Part shown: positions 10,384 through 25,100 of the stretch, in pieces
Position numbering within the stretch: position 1 is the stretch's first letter
Layout of the letters: each line of letters begins with the position of its first letter
Source of the DNA: Aristolochia californica
Taxonomy: Eukaryota > Streptophyta > Magnoliopsida > Piperales > Aristolochiaceae
Direction of reading: 5' to 3'
Assembly (NCBI GenBank): GCA_029961685.1
Contig: JARWKL010000012.1
Location: 19,081,227-19,145,226, forward strand
DNA length: 64,000 bases
Program-made: the position numbers and the translations under genes
Notes under the pieces: generated by a model
Told to the model about the DNA's origin: nothing
The model's input: only the letters and a program-made list of their open reading frames with translations
The model's database searches: none

Positions 10384-12808
10384 CAATCGAAAATGCAGAG
10401 GCTTGACCATTGTCATGCCTATTGTGAAGTTTCCCTTATTCATGTTTCACTTTGTTGTACTTATGGAATGATAATGATGAAAATGAAGCTTTTTACAGGT
10501 AAGACTTAAAAAACTTTTTGGTCCAATGCAAGTAAGCTTTAGTCACTTACGGAAATGTCAGAATGTCATCTTCACCATTTTGACAATGTTCTAGATAGAT
10601 CGTGGAAACCTGGAATTTGCTATAATCTGCCATCTTGACTGGTAGTTTATGCAGCTATCTTTCTCCATTCAGAGTTCTTTGATTACAAAGAAAGTAGGAG
10701 ACAAGAGAATATGACGAGTGACAAAAAAGAAGAGGAAATGTTCTCTTTTCATTTTTTGACTGTTCAAAGAAAATACAGAAGGAAAATGAAGACAGAAAAA
10801 CTGCTTGGTGTTCTTGTGTACCAAATTCAAACAGAGCGATAAAAACAGAGTATGGAAAACGAAGTTGACCTTTCCTGTTTGAAATCTTCCTATTTGTGTT
10901 TGTTTCTCTCGTTTTCAACCTTATCTAATGAACAATGCAGGAACTTAATATAGAAAATGGAAGGTGAGGCTTTCCTTTCTTTGGTCTTTTCTATTGTTGT
11001 AAGAACTAGACTGGCCGATTTGCAGATAGGTCAGACTACTTTCCTCAAAAATGGCTGAACCAGCTAGACAGATCGGTTCAAACAGAAAATCAGCTCTGCT
11101 GAAAAGGTCCTGCTTGGTGTAGCTAATGTTTTCTCTTCTATCTTTTCAATTTCAAATTTAAATCTTAGAATAGAGCGTAGGGAGGAGGGAGGAGGGAAGC
11201 AAACCATCTCTTCAATAATGTGGGGTTCTCATCTCAAGTCAAGGTAAGGATTACCCCAACACTAAACCTTGGTAATATATTTATCTCAAACTTGGACTAA
11301 GGGGATACTCTCAGCTAAGAACAGGCAGGCCTTGCTGTATGAAAATGTTTCTAATTGCATTTGCATTGTCCTCTAGGAATCAGTTGATCCCAGGCTGAAA
11401 GACTAAATTTTGTTGAAATTAACACTACATAAATTGATAACTTCCAAAGTTATTAGCACAACGTATGCAGCACAAGAACTAGAAACGTATTAGCAACTCT
11501 TTGAGTACATTTTGGAATACCCTAGCAACAACTCTCCATGATTTCCTCACTGACTCTGTGTTTAATTTTCACCATCACCATTCGCTTGATATTGCGTAGG
11601 ATCTGGTTTCAAAACATAAATCATCAAACATATAGATGAAGCTTGATTGTTCTCCCCCTCCATGGAAAACTTGTAATAATATATCCTTTAATGTGCAACC
11701 TCCAAACCCTAAAAATTTGAAAGCATCATCTCCAAGTTGGTACCCCGCCTTGTTTATAGGCACTTGTAAGCCTATGCCAACTAATACAAAAAGATTTAAA
11801 AAAATAAAAACCCATAAAAGCATCTGTACACCTGATTTTCGAAACCATGAAGAACCCGTTTGAATCTCGAGACAGATTTACATGAGGGCTCGACAAGATT
11901 CACATTTGGACCATACCTTGTGATCTGCAAGTTTAGCACACGAGTTGGTAGTTTGATGATACGACTCACATTGCCTCACTAGTGCGCTTAGCAAAGTTTA
12001 TTCAATTGATGTTTTGACATAATAAGAATTCCATGAAATTCTTGATGTCTCATTGTCTCATGAAAACATGGCTCGAGGAAACTGGAACGTTCACAAATTT
12101 CAGATTTCGGACAACGGGCATCAACAATATGTTCCATGTTCATCGAGACAGGTACCCCAGTAAAAATCAAATAATATAACAACATTTCACGAATTTGTCA
12201 AAATTACAGAAATAAATATGATAAGAAGAGACGATCATCAGGGAAAAAAAAAAAACATCCGAAAACAAATTTCCTCGACAGAATCATCATGGAACTGTTT
12301 TTTTTTTAGTGCACGGTTCAGGTTCTATCCACTCGTACCACAGCATGCTAGTGTACAGACTCTGGAGATCCACAGTTTCGTTACTATTCCACACACCACA
12401 GAAATCAGTAAAAGGAGTTTTTTTTTTTTTTAACTTATTTGCAGTATAGCTTAATGACTGACCAGAACATATGCTCTGCTTAGATGAGCATCCCACCCCC
12501 TAAAAAATAAATCCCAAATGCTATACAAGCTTAAATACGTTGTAGTGGGACTACCCATATATTCTACAGCTCCCACCCAATCACATAGATATAAGTCAGT
12601 TCTGTAAGATAAATGCTACTAGAGCCAATTAAAGACTCCAAGCTAAGCTCTTTCAGGTCAAGCCAATGAGCTGCCTCAGCAAGGCGATTTTACTTGTTCA
12701 AATGAGAGTCGACCATACCAAGCCTATCAAAGGCATATTGGAATCTCCACTTACATCACAATGATGTATCAATCACAAAAAAAAGTTAGAAATTACCTAA
12801 GCCTCCAT
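10384..12808. other. Intergenic region between convergent genes
   Basis: This holds the 3' untranslated region of the DUF218 gene (roughly to 10500) and that of the TOL gene on the other strand. Small frames occur (for example minus-strand 11823-11575) but none matches a family I know. Codon composition and lack of repeats give no support for a gene. Confidence 0.5.
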
Positions 12809-13124
12809 TCAGTCACTAAAATCGATGCTTCCACTCCTTGAACTACTTCCATTGCGGCTATGCAATGAGAGGCCCCTCACGTGACCTGCCAAATCAGTAC
12901 CATCTTCCTGCTTCTCCTTGAAGAATTTCTCCCTCTCTACATGTTTGGCAGGAGGTGGAGGAATTGCAACAGTTGACTGTGGAATGGGTGTAATAGATTC
13001 TGCTGGTGGATCTATAGAAAGAGGGCGTATGAGAGGCCGGTGCAATCTTACAGCCTGGATGGGTCCATACAAGTTTGGTAAGTTCTCTGGTTGGTCCTGA
13101 ACACGGGCTTTTCCTTTCCGCAAT
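12809..13124 (-). CDS. TOL: TOL exon 9 (C-terminal tail and stop)
   Basis: Begins after tctcag with [11 protein letters not shown], the conserved continuation of the acidic motif. It ends with a Ser-rich [16 protein letters not shown] and TGA. Confidence 0.9.
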
Positions 13125-16100
13125 CTGAGAAATTGTAGCACAAGCAAGGAGAAAAAAATAATAATAGTAAGGAACAAGATGGATGCCAAAAACCTTGATC
13201 TGCAGGTAAGTAAAAGTGTCGGTCAACTAGGTTATCCTTAAAAGAAAGTCCATTGCATAACATGCCTTTAATCACTTCCAATTTTAGACAACCGACAACA
13301 CAAGAACTGCAGAAGCCAACTACATATGCAAATATGGTGAAAAAATATCATTATTATTATATTCAGGATGGTGACATGTCCGATTGGGTTCAACCTGTTC
13401 AACCAGGTTCAGATACCAGCTGAAACAGTAACATCATAATATGCATTAGCTAACTAAATAATCGGTTCATAATATTTTCCGTATGACTCCAAGTCACAAC
13501 AGAAGTCTGGTGGCAAGATACTTCACCCCTCTCAGAGAAGTGAAAAGTTCAAATTCTTACCTCTTTCACTATAACCATTTAAATTTTTTTTAACAGCAAA
13601 GGACACCAGCTAATTAAGTGAATCAGTTTGGTTGGTCAGTTTTCCAGTCAAACTGGTCCACATGTCCAGATCAGCCAGTATGGCAAAAAATAGGTTGCCC
13701 CATGCAAAAACTAAATGGGGCACCAAATCAATCTTAAAGTCAACTCCAGTTCCTACAACACTGCAACTCGAAGCCTTTGAGACCCAGCTGAGAGTGAAGT
13801 CAAAGTTCAGTCTCAAGAAGTCTCTACAAAATTGTTATGGCCTCTAGACACTGCTGAATTTTGACAATTTTTTTCCTTTGTAAAAGAATCTACTCTATCG
13901 TATTTTGGAAATTATAACAACCTAAGTACCTCTACACTCTTCATAAGCCAGTAAGTACGATGTTTTTGTTTCAAAACTTACAAAGCTTATCATGTAATTA
14001 ACGAGACCAGAGTTGAGAGTTTGGCCAGTCTAACAATCAGGACAGGTGGGCCAATATAGGTTAAGAAAGAAAAAAGGCCCCATTGCTGGCCGTGCAACAG
14101 TACATACATTGGTCAGCCAATTTATCCATGTAATTCAAGAAAAATATATGTGCAACAGAACATCACCTGTCAGCCTATTTTCAATGTAATTCAAGAAAAA
14201 ATATAAAGTGCTAATATGAGAGAGAAAAAGACCCAATTGCTGGCCATGCAACCATATATCATGGTCATCCTATGGATACATATAATTCAAGAACAAGAAG
14301 CTACTTGACGGAACCATGAAAACACACATAGGCACTCCACTGAGAGAGTTTTTTGGAAGACCCCAAGCCCACAACCATGATCATGCAACAACCCAGTAGA
14401 TAATTGATGTGAAAACCAAATTCCCACGTTTCTTTGTTTTAGTTTAAGCTTTATATTGAGAATGTCAATATAAGAGCTGCTTTAGAAGTCTCAAGCTACA
14501 TTTCAGAAACCATTCACAAACTTACTGAAATAGAAATTTCATAGGCCAGATATTGGAGCAATATCTTTGCATTCTCTTCTTAAGAAATAGAGTAGGATAG
14601 AGAAGTGATGAAAATCACAAATCATAATAGGAACAACTCACCTCCTGAAAAGCTGGTCCTTTTCCTCTTCCTCTTCAGCTTCTTCATGATTAAAAGAAGT
14701 TGCAGCAGAAGTAGCACGAACCAAAAGAAGTGCATCATGTTTAGCAAGTAACTTGTCAAGCTTGTCATTTAGTTCTATTGCCTGAGAAACCAATTTCTCA
14801 TCCCTGCATTAGAAAGAAGCATCAGAGTAAAAAGAAGTATCAGCAATAATTGTGAGATTTGCTGAAGATAGATTTTTTTTTATTTGATGTTATCCGGTTG
14901 CAATACAAAACCCATTATGAATATTGTTAAATTAGGTCCAAGGCCCATCCCAAAATGACTAGCCACCTTAGGAAACCTCTCTCAACTAATAAACTCAAGA
15001 TATTCACTAACCCATGTGGGACTATTCCTTAACACTCCCCCTCACGTGTAGACCCTCTTTTTGTGGCTCTACAAGTGGATAATTTAGGAGTAGACAGTTT
15101 AGGTGTAGGCCCTCTTTTATGGCTCTACAAGTGGATAATTTAGGTGTAGGCCCTCTTTTGTGCTCTACAAGTAAATAGTTTAGGTGCAGGCCCACATATG
15201 AGTACCTGCTCTGATACCATGTTAAGTTGGGTCCAAGACTAGCCAACTTAGGAAACTTCTTTACCAACTAGTGAACTCAAGATCTTTGTACTCACTAATC
15301 TATGTGAGACTATTCCTTAACACTCCCCCTCACGTGTAGACCCTCTTTTTGTGGTCTATAAGTGGATAATTTAGGTGCAGGCCCAATATTGACCACGTGA
15401 ACAGGCTTTGTGAGGATACCATACCACCACTACTTTGGGTTAATCCCCTCCTAAACATTGAAAAAATGCGATACAAAACCCATTATTAATATTATTAGAT
15501 TGTTGTACCCGACCCAATAGTTTGACCACATGAACAAGGATTTCTGAGGATACCAGCAATACTTTGGGTTAACCTTCTTAAATATTTTAAATTATTAGAT
15601 TGTTGCACAAGACCATGGTTTGACAATGTGAACAGGCTTTGTGATGATGCCACCACTACTTTGGGTTAATCTCCTACAAAATATTGTTTTTTCACAGTAA
15701 CAAGGATCCACTGAACTTTCCATTGTTAAGTGCAGGACTGGCTATTCCTACAGGTTACTCATTGGACCATTTTACCCACCAAGACATTAGGTATGAGAAA
15801 CGAATGTTTATATGAAACCATGTATGAACAGAGAAGGATGTGGACAGTAGATTAATAACTGAATCAGTCAAGGACGATTTAATACTTATATTGATATAAA
15901 AAATTTAGTGATAAGAGAATCTGTTCGAAACAGCCTCTTGCCTAAAGAATGAACACTGATGTTGTAAATTAATACGAAGTACTCCAAACATCTGGCAATC
16001 TGGGTATTTTATATCCTTTCTTATTCGTATCTCTTTGTACACGAGTCATCCAAACTACATCCACATCAGTTTCTCTCCAAGTGCACAAACAAATAATAAG

Positions 16101-19100
16101 GCTGTAAAAGAAACAAGAGAAGAAACACTGATCCCAAAAAGCCAAAGAGTCCAGTTTCAATCAACAAAACTAGCAACCATAGAATTGCAATGACCTGCAT
16201 ATGTCAGCATTGGGCACAAACTCTAAGCACTTTGAGCCCAGTCCTGTGCATTTCAACAGCTCCTGACCCTTCAAATTTTGTAGGAGGAGCTCATACATAC
16301 CATGTGTTTCATGAGCCAAGCTCCTGGATAATGCTCCGTCAGCAAAGAGTTGTTCCCTTCAGGAGCTAAGAACTGCTTCCCCCAAGAAAGCAGTGGAACA
16401 ACCCCTGTAAACTTCATGATGAGAATCCCTCTAACAGGGCCTCCATATGCAACCTTTGTTGCCTCAATTTATGAAATATATCTATAGAAAGAGAAGAAAA
16501 GGTAAAGATGGACTCACCTACAGGTCATCACCAGATGCACTACTCTTTGCTTCTGAAATGAACATTGTTCAACTAGATCTAGAGTGAATTCATCAGTTGC
16601 TCCCTGCAAGAACATATTAAAATCACATGTTACTGTTATAAGGCCAAATATCAGGGAAGATGAGCAAATCGCAGTTTTAAAAGTCAAACAATCAACTCAT
16701 ACCTCAGGATGCAAAGGATCAATAGCATCCAGCACTTCTCTTAAAACATCCATAGCAGCAGTAGCTTTGAGAATTATACTATAAAAACAAAGACAACAGG
16801 GGAAAACAATGTAAGTGCAAGGAAAACTAGGAGTTCACTTAAAATTTTTTCCCAAGTTTTCTCCAGATCAAGCAAGCTGAAACAGCTGTTACTTGGAAAA
16901 AAAAGACTAATAAAATTGATTTCCTTGTGGGACAGAAAAAACTATGTTGAGCAAACGTCATTGATTTCAGAAATATGGTTTTTAATCTTAAACAAAAAAG
17001 ACGCATAAGTGGAAATCAGCTTATCTACAACCAGGAGCTCTATTAATTTTTTTTGTAGAATCAAGATCTCTATAGAAACACCATTTGGAATAGCATACTG
17101 AGATCCTGAACTTAAAAATAGAAAAATGGAAAGATTTTAGCCTCCCCTAGCCATCACCTTCATTCAGTTAAATTAAGTCGAATTGCTGACAACACTAAAT
17201 GACCCCTGAAAACAGTTCTTTGTGGGTGGATTATTTCTTGGGCTTCATCATTTCAAGGTGTACCGTTCTATCTGAGTGAGACCCACTTGTCCAATGATGG
17301 CTCTCTGTTTCAGCATCAATGAAGCAGGTGAGACATCAGATCAGCAGTATCACATCACCCATAGGCCATGCCACAGAAATAATAATAATTTCACAGGCAT
17401 ATTAATATCCTGATTTAAGATGACAGACAGAAAGACACTAAGAGAGGCTGCTTATAATTTCCTTGATCATATTTAAAAGGGGAAGGAGGAGGTTAAGCAT
17501 GCTTATTATAGGAATGCAAGAAAACCACAAAGCAAAATTTGTTTCCAAACAATTATAATTTTAGAACAGAGAATCCAAGAAAAAATTTAGGGACACGGAG
17601 ACTTGAAATAACAATCTACCTCAAGAAAATCGTACCTTGAGTCAGACCCAGACCGAGGAATTGGCTCTTGAACAGCAGAATCAAGCTTTGGAGGCACAGA
17701 ACTCACAGATGGCAAGTTAATCGAATTAGAATTTTCTGATGACTGGTCTGCAGAGCGAGCAGGAGCACATTGTGGAAACTGTACCCTTGAGCACTGGATA
17801 GAACCACCCATCGTGAACTTCCACAACTTGGTCAAGATAATACAATTTAAAACTACAATTTTTATGAAATGCTGGATGGCTTTTTTTGCTGTAAAAAACA
17901 AAATGGAGCAGGAAACCCCTCACACTATAATAGGGAAGGAGTCACCAATCACAAGGGAGAGTGGCGGGAGGAGACACCTCCTTAGCCAATACACCAGAGA
18001 TAATATATGAGCCCTCAAAGTGCGATGCCAAGAGACAATTAAAGGGTTACAAGTGTCTTTGATTTCCTCATGGATTCACCTGAAGAACCACGGTGGTACA
18101 GAATTTTCTAATTAACACTACAATTTATTGAAGCTAGCTTTTCATTTAAAGAAAATATTTTCCTTTGAAATGATACAGAACTCTGAACACCAATCAAGAA
18201 CTAGAAAAATTCATGTAGAAAGTTTATCCCAAACGAAAATGTAGTTTATTGTCATCCAAAAACTAACTAAATTCATTCGCATCTGGAATCATGACACTTG
18301 CTTCTGAAAGTAAATGTTCATCAAATAATTCCCAGTTGTTGAATCATTGTATTCTTGCATCAATATTTTAAGAGACAAAACACCCAAAGTGGTGTTTTTA
18401 GAATACCCATAGGGGGCCAAGAGGCATGTAAAATGACAGCAAAACCATAATGTGCATTTTAAGGAACCATTATGTAAATTTAATCAAAGCTGCTCAGATC
18501 ATTAGTAGTATCATCCACCGTGCTCAAGTGCTTCAATCCAGAAATGTTCATGCTTTCATAATGAGGGTAAAACCCATATTTCTACGCAGTTGCTTATTAA
18601 ACTTAAACAGTGTACAAGACAAACTGCCATATAAAATGGATGCATCCCATTGGACACATTTTAAGAACCCATGACTTTTTTTTTTTTTTTTGAAAAGCCA
18701 TCAAGACACGAGTTGGTCAGAGCAGCTCTATTCTTCACGAGTGCAAATTCAAATGATATATAGCATAGTTAAGATCATATCAACAGAGACTTTGAGGGGA
18801 AAAGAAGCCAAATATTATACCCACCACCAAGTCATAGTATGCAGCATAATACTGAGGAAACTTTCCAGAAGCTCCACCAAGGGATGTCTGTGTTGCATCA
18901 AGGAGAAGAAATATTTTCTCCCGCACAGGGAGATCTGTCTGCAAAGTAGAAGATAGACCAAATATTGGGTTGTGAAGCATATAGGGAACACTCAGGCATA
19001 CATTGCTCACATAAAACTAAAATTACTCCAGATCTGGACTCACCTTCTTCTTCACTATCTTGACAAGGACAGGGAGAAGTCCTGTTTCAATCACCTGTTG

Positions 19101-22100
19101 GTGAATATGGTCTCCACAGTTGTTCGTTAACATCTCTAATAACTGCAACACCCAAAAAAGTGAATTAGTGGAAAGAGATGAGCCATATTTCGTACAATAA
19201 AATGAAATGAATTTTCATTATCCAACTATTCACTTGTACCAAAAATAAAAAAATAAAGTGTTTGCTTATTCCTTGCGTAAGATTGTAATTAGAGGAACTT
19301 GATCAATTAGTTTCTTACACCGAGTGATCCTAATGCACCTGGGGGAAGTATAACATTATATGAGTGGTTTCTACAGTGAATCTCACTAGTAGTCGGCATG
19401 TATTTCTGAATTCCTGTTACACTATTGGACAAAATAACCTCCAATAGAGAATGCATAAATTAGGACTTTGAGACAAAAAGAGGCCCTTCTTCAAATCCCT
19501 GAATATGAACATCATCAACAGAAGCTTATATCCCTAAAGCACCAATTCCTGTTAGAATAATCTTTTCTGCTGACTTATATGCAAGTCTCACTTTATAACC
19601 TTAATTCTGAAGGAGGAGGCTGCACTGCTGAGTGAATATCGACCAATCAGCTAGGTCTTATGTCCTCACAAGTTGTTGGCAAAGGGCCTTGCCAGAAGAC
19701 TAAAAAAAGTGATGCCACATGTTATCAGCGATTCTCAAAGTGATTTTATTGAGAGTAAGCAGAGACTAGACTCAGCATTCTTCTTATATGACCATGTGGA
19801 TGAGTATAAGAAGAGGGGGGAAGAAATTGTCATTAAACTAGACATAGTAAAGGCATAGTAAAGGCATTTGACAAGGTGAACTGGGACTTCTTGGACTTTG
19901 TAACGGAAAAAAAAGGCTTTAGGCAGAAGTGGATGGGCTGGATTAACAGCTGCATTTCATCTCCATCCTTTTTCTCAATTGCTGAATCGGACAGTGAAAG
20001 GTTACTTTAATGGCTCCAAGGAGCCTCAGCATTCATCTCTTATGAGCTTGTGGATGACTCATAAGAAGAGGGGGAAAAGAGTAATTGTCATTAAACTAGA
20101 CATGGAAAAGGCATTTGACAGGGTGAATTCAGGAATCTAGGACTTTGAAATGGAAAAAAAGAAGCTTTGGCCAGAAGTGGATGAGCTGGATTAACAGCTG
20201 CATTTCATTTTCATCCTTTTCTCTCTTGCTGGATAGCACATTGAAAGGGTACTTTAACGGCTCCAAGGGGCCTGAGCTTCATCTTATATGAGCTTGTGGA
20301 CGAGTATAAGAAGAGGGGAAAACAGAAATTGTCATTAAACTAGACATGGAAAGGCATTTGACAGGGTGAATTCAGGCTTTTTGGACTTTGTAATGGAAAA
20401 AAAAAAAAAAGGCTTTGACCAGAAGTGGATGGGCTTGATCAACAGCTGCATTTCATCTCCATCCTTTTTTCTCTTTCTGAATGGCACACTGAAACTGTAC
20501 TTTAACAGCTCCAAGGGGCCTCAGCATTCGTCTTATAGAAGCTTTTGGATGAGTATAAGAAGAGGGAAAAACAGAAATTGTCATTGAACTAAACATGGAA
20601 AAGGCATTTGACCAGGTGAATTCAGGCTTCTTGGACTAAAAGGGTTTGACCAGAAGTGGACGGTCTGGATTAACAGCTGCATTTCATCTCCATCCTTTTT
20701 CTCCTTTGCTGAAAGGTACAATGAAAGGGTACTTTTAAGGGTTCAAGGGACTTGAGACAGGTGGATGCAACCCCCCTCTCCCTTTGCTTTTGTAAGGGAC
20801 GCTCTAAACACATTCTTTTATGTGGCACAGCAAGAGTTTGGTTGCAGTCAAAGCAACTCAAAATTCTATGTTCCTTCGCTACAATTTACTGTTGGAAGAT
20901 ATGGTCAAGCTTAAATGGCATTATTATAACCCTTTTATTTTTTCCTCTTATTCACACCTATTAGAGTGAAGGGTAAACACCTAATTTCAAAAAAAAAAGA
21001 GTGAAGGGTATACTTGTAAATGATGTATTCCTAACCACTATAAATAAAGCGCAAGGGGAAGGATTAGGTCATTGAACACAACCCTAATCTCTTCCCTCCT
21101 CTACGTGCTCCCTCTTTCTCCTCTCTAGCCATCCTCTTCTTTTCTTCTTCTCTCGTGCTCTTCTTCTTCTTCTTGTTTCTTCTCTCCTTTTTCCTCTCCT
21201 TCATCACATGTGGCCTTTAAGTTCAGAGATGATGGAATCCTGGAAAGAGACCAGTGGATTGTAAATGGCTCTTCACAATGAAGTATAAGTCGGATAGATC
21301 CATTGAGAGGTATAAAGTGAGATTAGTAGCCAAGGGATATACACAAACCTATGGGGTAGATTATCAGGAGACGTTTGCACCGGTGACGAAGATGAACATA
21401 GTAAGGATGTTGTTATCTCTAGCAGCAAACTATGATTGGATTTTACAACAGTTCGATGTGAAGAATGTTTTTTACATGGAGGAAATCTATATGGAAGTTC
21501 TATATGGAGGAGGAAGAAATCTAAATGGAAGTTCCACCTGGATTTGGCATAAATTTGGGTAAAAAGAAAGCGTGCAAACTGAAAAAGGCCTTGTATGGGC
21601 TCAAACAATCTCCTAAAGCAATGTTGAATATAAAGTACAAACAGAGCCAAGGTGATCTTACATTTTTTATCAAGCATTCAACCAGGGGGAGTCATGGCAT
21701 TAATAGTTTATGTGGATGTTATTATAGTAGCTGGGAATGATCCAGATGAAAATGAAGCTTTTCGGAAGTATTTAGCAAAAGAATTTGAAATAAAGGATCT
21801 TGAAAAATTGAAGTACATCTTAGGAATAGAAGTATTTGGGTCCAAGGAAGGAATCTTTGTTTCTCAACAAAAACAAGTAAACTCGGTTGTAGACCATCAG
21901 ACACGCCTATTGAACCAAATCATAGACTAGGAGAGTCTATGGAAGGAGAATCAGCTGACAAAGGCAAGTACCAACGACTTGTTGGGAGGCTAATCTATCT
22001 ATCACACACGCAGCTTGAAATTGCATAAACAGTGAGTGTGGTGAGTCAGTTCATGCAAAACCCTAAGGATGTCCATCTCCATACATTATATCAGATCTTA

Positions 22101-25100
22101 CAATATTTGAAAGGCAACCCGGGAAAAGGGATTCTCTTCAGAAAGGGCACAAGTATGGAACTAGAAGCATACACAAATGTTGATTATGCCTGCTTTTTAA
22201 CTGACAGAAGATCAACATCTGGGTATTGTACCTTTCTTTGTGGAAATTTGGTAACCTGGAGGAGTAGGAAACAACAAATTGTAGCAAGATCTTGTACAAA
22301 GGCAGAGTATTTGTGAGTTGTTATGGTTCAAGATTAAAACTTAGAAGACTAGAAGATTAAATGGGAGACCCCAATTAAACTTTATTGGGGCAATAAGTTT
22401 GCAATCAACATAGCTCATAATCTTCTTCAGCACGAAAGAACTAAACATGTGGAAGTTCACAGACATTTCATAAAGGAGAAACTTGCAAGTGGATTGATTT
22501 GCACTCCCAACATTTCTACAGAAGGCCAATTAGCAAACATCTTAACTAAAGGATTGACGAGTTCAGCATTTCAGAGGATTGTGAGCAAGCTAGGGATGGA
22601 AAAAATCTATTCCCCAGCTTGAGGGGGAGTGTTAGAAATTCAGAACTGATTGAAAGCCCAAGATTTCTATGAATAACAGTAATTGGAGGGACATATTTGT
22701 ATTTCTAATTATAGGATATTAGCTGTAAATTAGTAGATACTAATTTCCTGATTTCTAGATATTAGAATCAGATTACAGCCTAAGTAGAATTTCTTATTTG
22801 TCTGTGGCACTAAGGAGATTCAAAGTCAGTAGTTAGTAAGGCCAAGAAGGAAGTGGAGTATCCTTATTCACAGCCTGCTATTGTAATTAAGATCTTCAAC
22901 TTCTGATGTGAATAATCTAACAAAGTTGGGTCATTTACAGCCTGCTAATGTAATTAATTTGACTGATATGTTTAGTAAGGTCTTCTCTTAGTATGGCCTC
23001 TTACTATGGCTTCATTAGGCTATTGAGACTTCTTTAAGTCCTACATAATTTTTGCTTTCAAATAAAATTCTCCACCTTCTTGGGAAGAAAAAAAAAGCAA
23101 CATTCTGCCTTATAATTCTGACAAGCAATGGAACTGGCTGCCTCAAGCACCTGGTACATGCTTCCCTAAAATTAATTTGGTGGGGAAACCAGAATGCCCA
23201 TCTGTTTTAAGTTTTAAATTTTAATTTTAGTTATTAATAGGCTATAGCAGCATGCTGGATGTAGTTTTTTTTTTAAGATGAATTAATAAAATCTCTCTGT
23301 TTCTCTTCTCTCCCTTCGCTTCCCCTTCTTCTCTATTCTTCTTCTTCTCCTCTCCAATTTCCTCTTTCTCCCTCTCTTTCTTCCCCTCCTCAATTCTCCT
23401 TTTTCTCATTTCCAATTCTTCTTTCTTCTTCTCTGTTTCTCTTCTCTGTATGGAACCAATTAATCAACAACCCAACGCGTCAATTTAAATTTGCGCACTC
23501 GTCCTGCATCAACTTTCAGCCAAGGACTGTGGCTCAATATCCAATCAATGCCCACAAGTTCGTAAAAGAAATTTATATTGGGGATGTCACTTGCTGGGAA
23601 GCATATCTGGTGTAATCCAAAGTTCAGCTATGGAGCTAAACGTGAGCCAAAAACCTCATAAAGGAAAAGAGCTGCTACAAAATCAATATGAAATACTAGA
23701 AGAAGAATTAGAGAAAAAAAGTTCTCAAAAGAAGCAATCAGATTTAAGGAGGAGGCTTCTGAGCTTAAAGGAAGTTTGAATATATAACCTTAATGTTATG
23801 CTAAATAAATTTTCCACCTTCTTAGGAAGAAAAAAAAAGCAACATTCTACTATATAATTCTGACAAGCAAGTCTAGATACAAATGGAACCGGTTGCCTCC
23901 AACAGCTCACACATGCTTACTTTCAGCCAATGGCTGTGCTCAAGATCCCATCAATGCCCACAAGTTCTAGAAGACATGTATATTGGGGATGTCACCTGCT
24001 GGGAAGCATATCTAGTGTAACCCAAAGTTCAGCTAAGGAGCTAAACGTGAGCCAAAAACCTCATAAAGGAAAAGAGCTGCTAGAAAATCAATATGAGATA
24101 CTAGACAAAAAATTAGAGAATAAGTTCTCAAAAAAAATGGTTTCTGAGCTTAAATGAAGTTTGAGTAGATGACTCTGATATTGCAAGTACAAGAAGTTAT
24201 TTTTTTAAAAAAAAAGAAGGCATTGTATTTTTTTTTGATAAAGATGTATTGTAGTAACAAGCGAAAAACTTACAAAGGAAGAGGGAGCAGAACCCTAACA
24301 ACAAGAGATTGAAGGGACGCTCCCTGTTTGGCAAGCACATCTGCCGCCGAATTTGCAGATCTCACTCATTTGACTTTAGTAGTAAGTTCTTTAATTTCCT
24401 TTAATTATACTCTTGTTCTGAGAAGCCCATTATCTATTAAGTATGAAGAAGCCTCTTTGTAATTGCAGATAGGAAGAACAAGTGAGAAGCAACTATGCCA
24501 CTTTTCCAGGAAGCTATAAGGTTTCATATCCTAGTATTACACCTCTTTGTATTCCTGTTACAAATTTTGAACAGAAATTGCTAGTTTCCTCTCCAAGACT
24601 AATTCCTAGTTAAGCTGGACATATAAAATCTTAGGACAAAATAATAGCATATTTCTGGGTCAGAGGCAAATTGAAGTGCAGAATTGCTGCTTTTCCTGAT
24701 CTCCTACAGATCTAAGATGCAAACTTGATCTTCATATTGAATTCTTTGTTCCATGCCTCAATCAATATCCCAATCTCCTCTAGATGGCCCATGACCTCAC
24801 CAATCACCATATCCATTCAAACTTCTCAAGCTGCTGACAGCAAGAATAAGATTCTAACAAGGAATTTGATCAGCATCATGTGACAGTAGCCTATCATCCT
24901 GAAATTGTCTTGGTAAGAGCAACCTTCCTGGCCCATCAAGGATAGTACACAGTAGCATCTTCCAAAAAATTTCACATAATTCAAGGTCCCTCTCCACCCC
25001 TTATTGAAAGTTCACTCAAATTACCTACAGCTTCTTCATTGGGTGACATAGTCCACAATACATCAGTTTCAAAAGGCAAGGTTTTCTACAATTTCAAACC

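Noticed and set aside
11575..11823. Minus-strand 82-codon frame with a hydrophobic start
   Set aside because: No family match and no splice context; composition typical of intergenic DNA.
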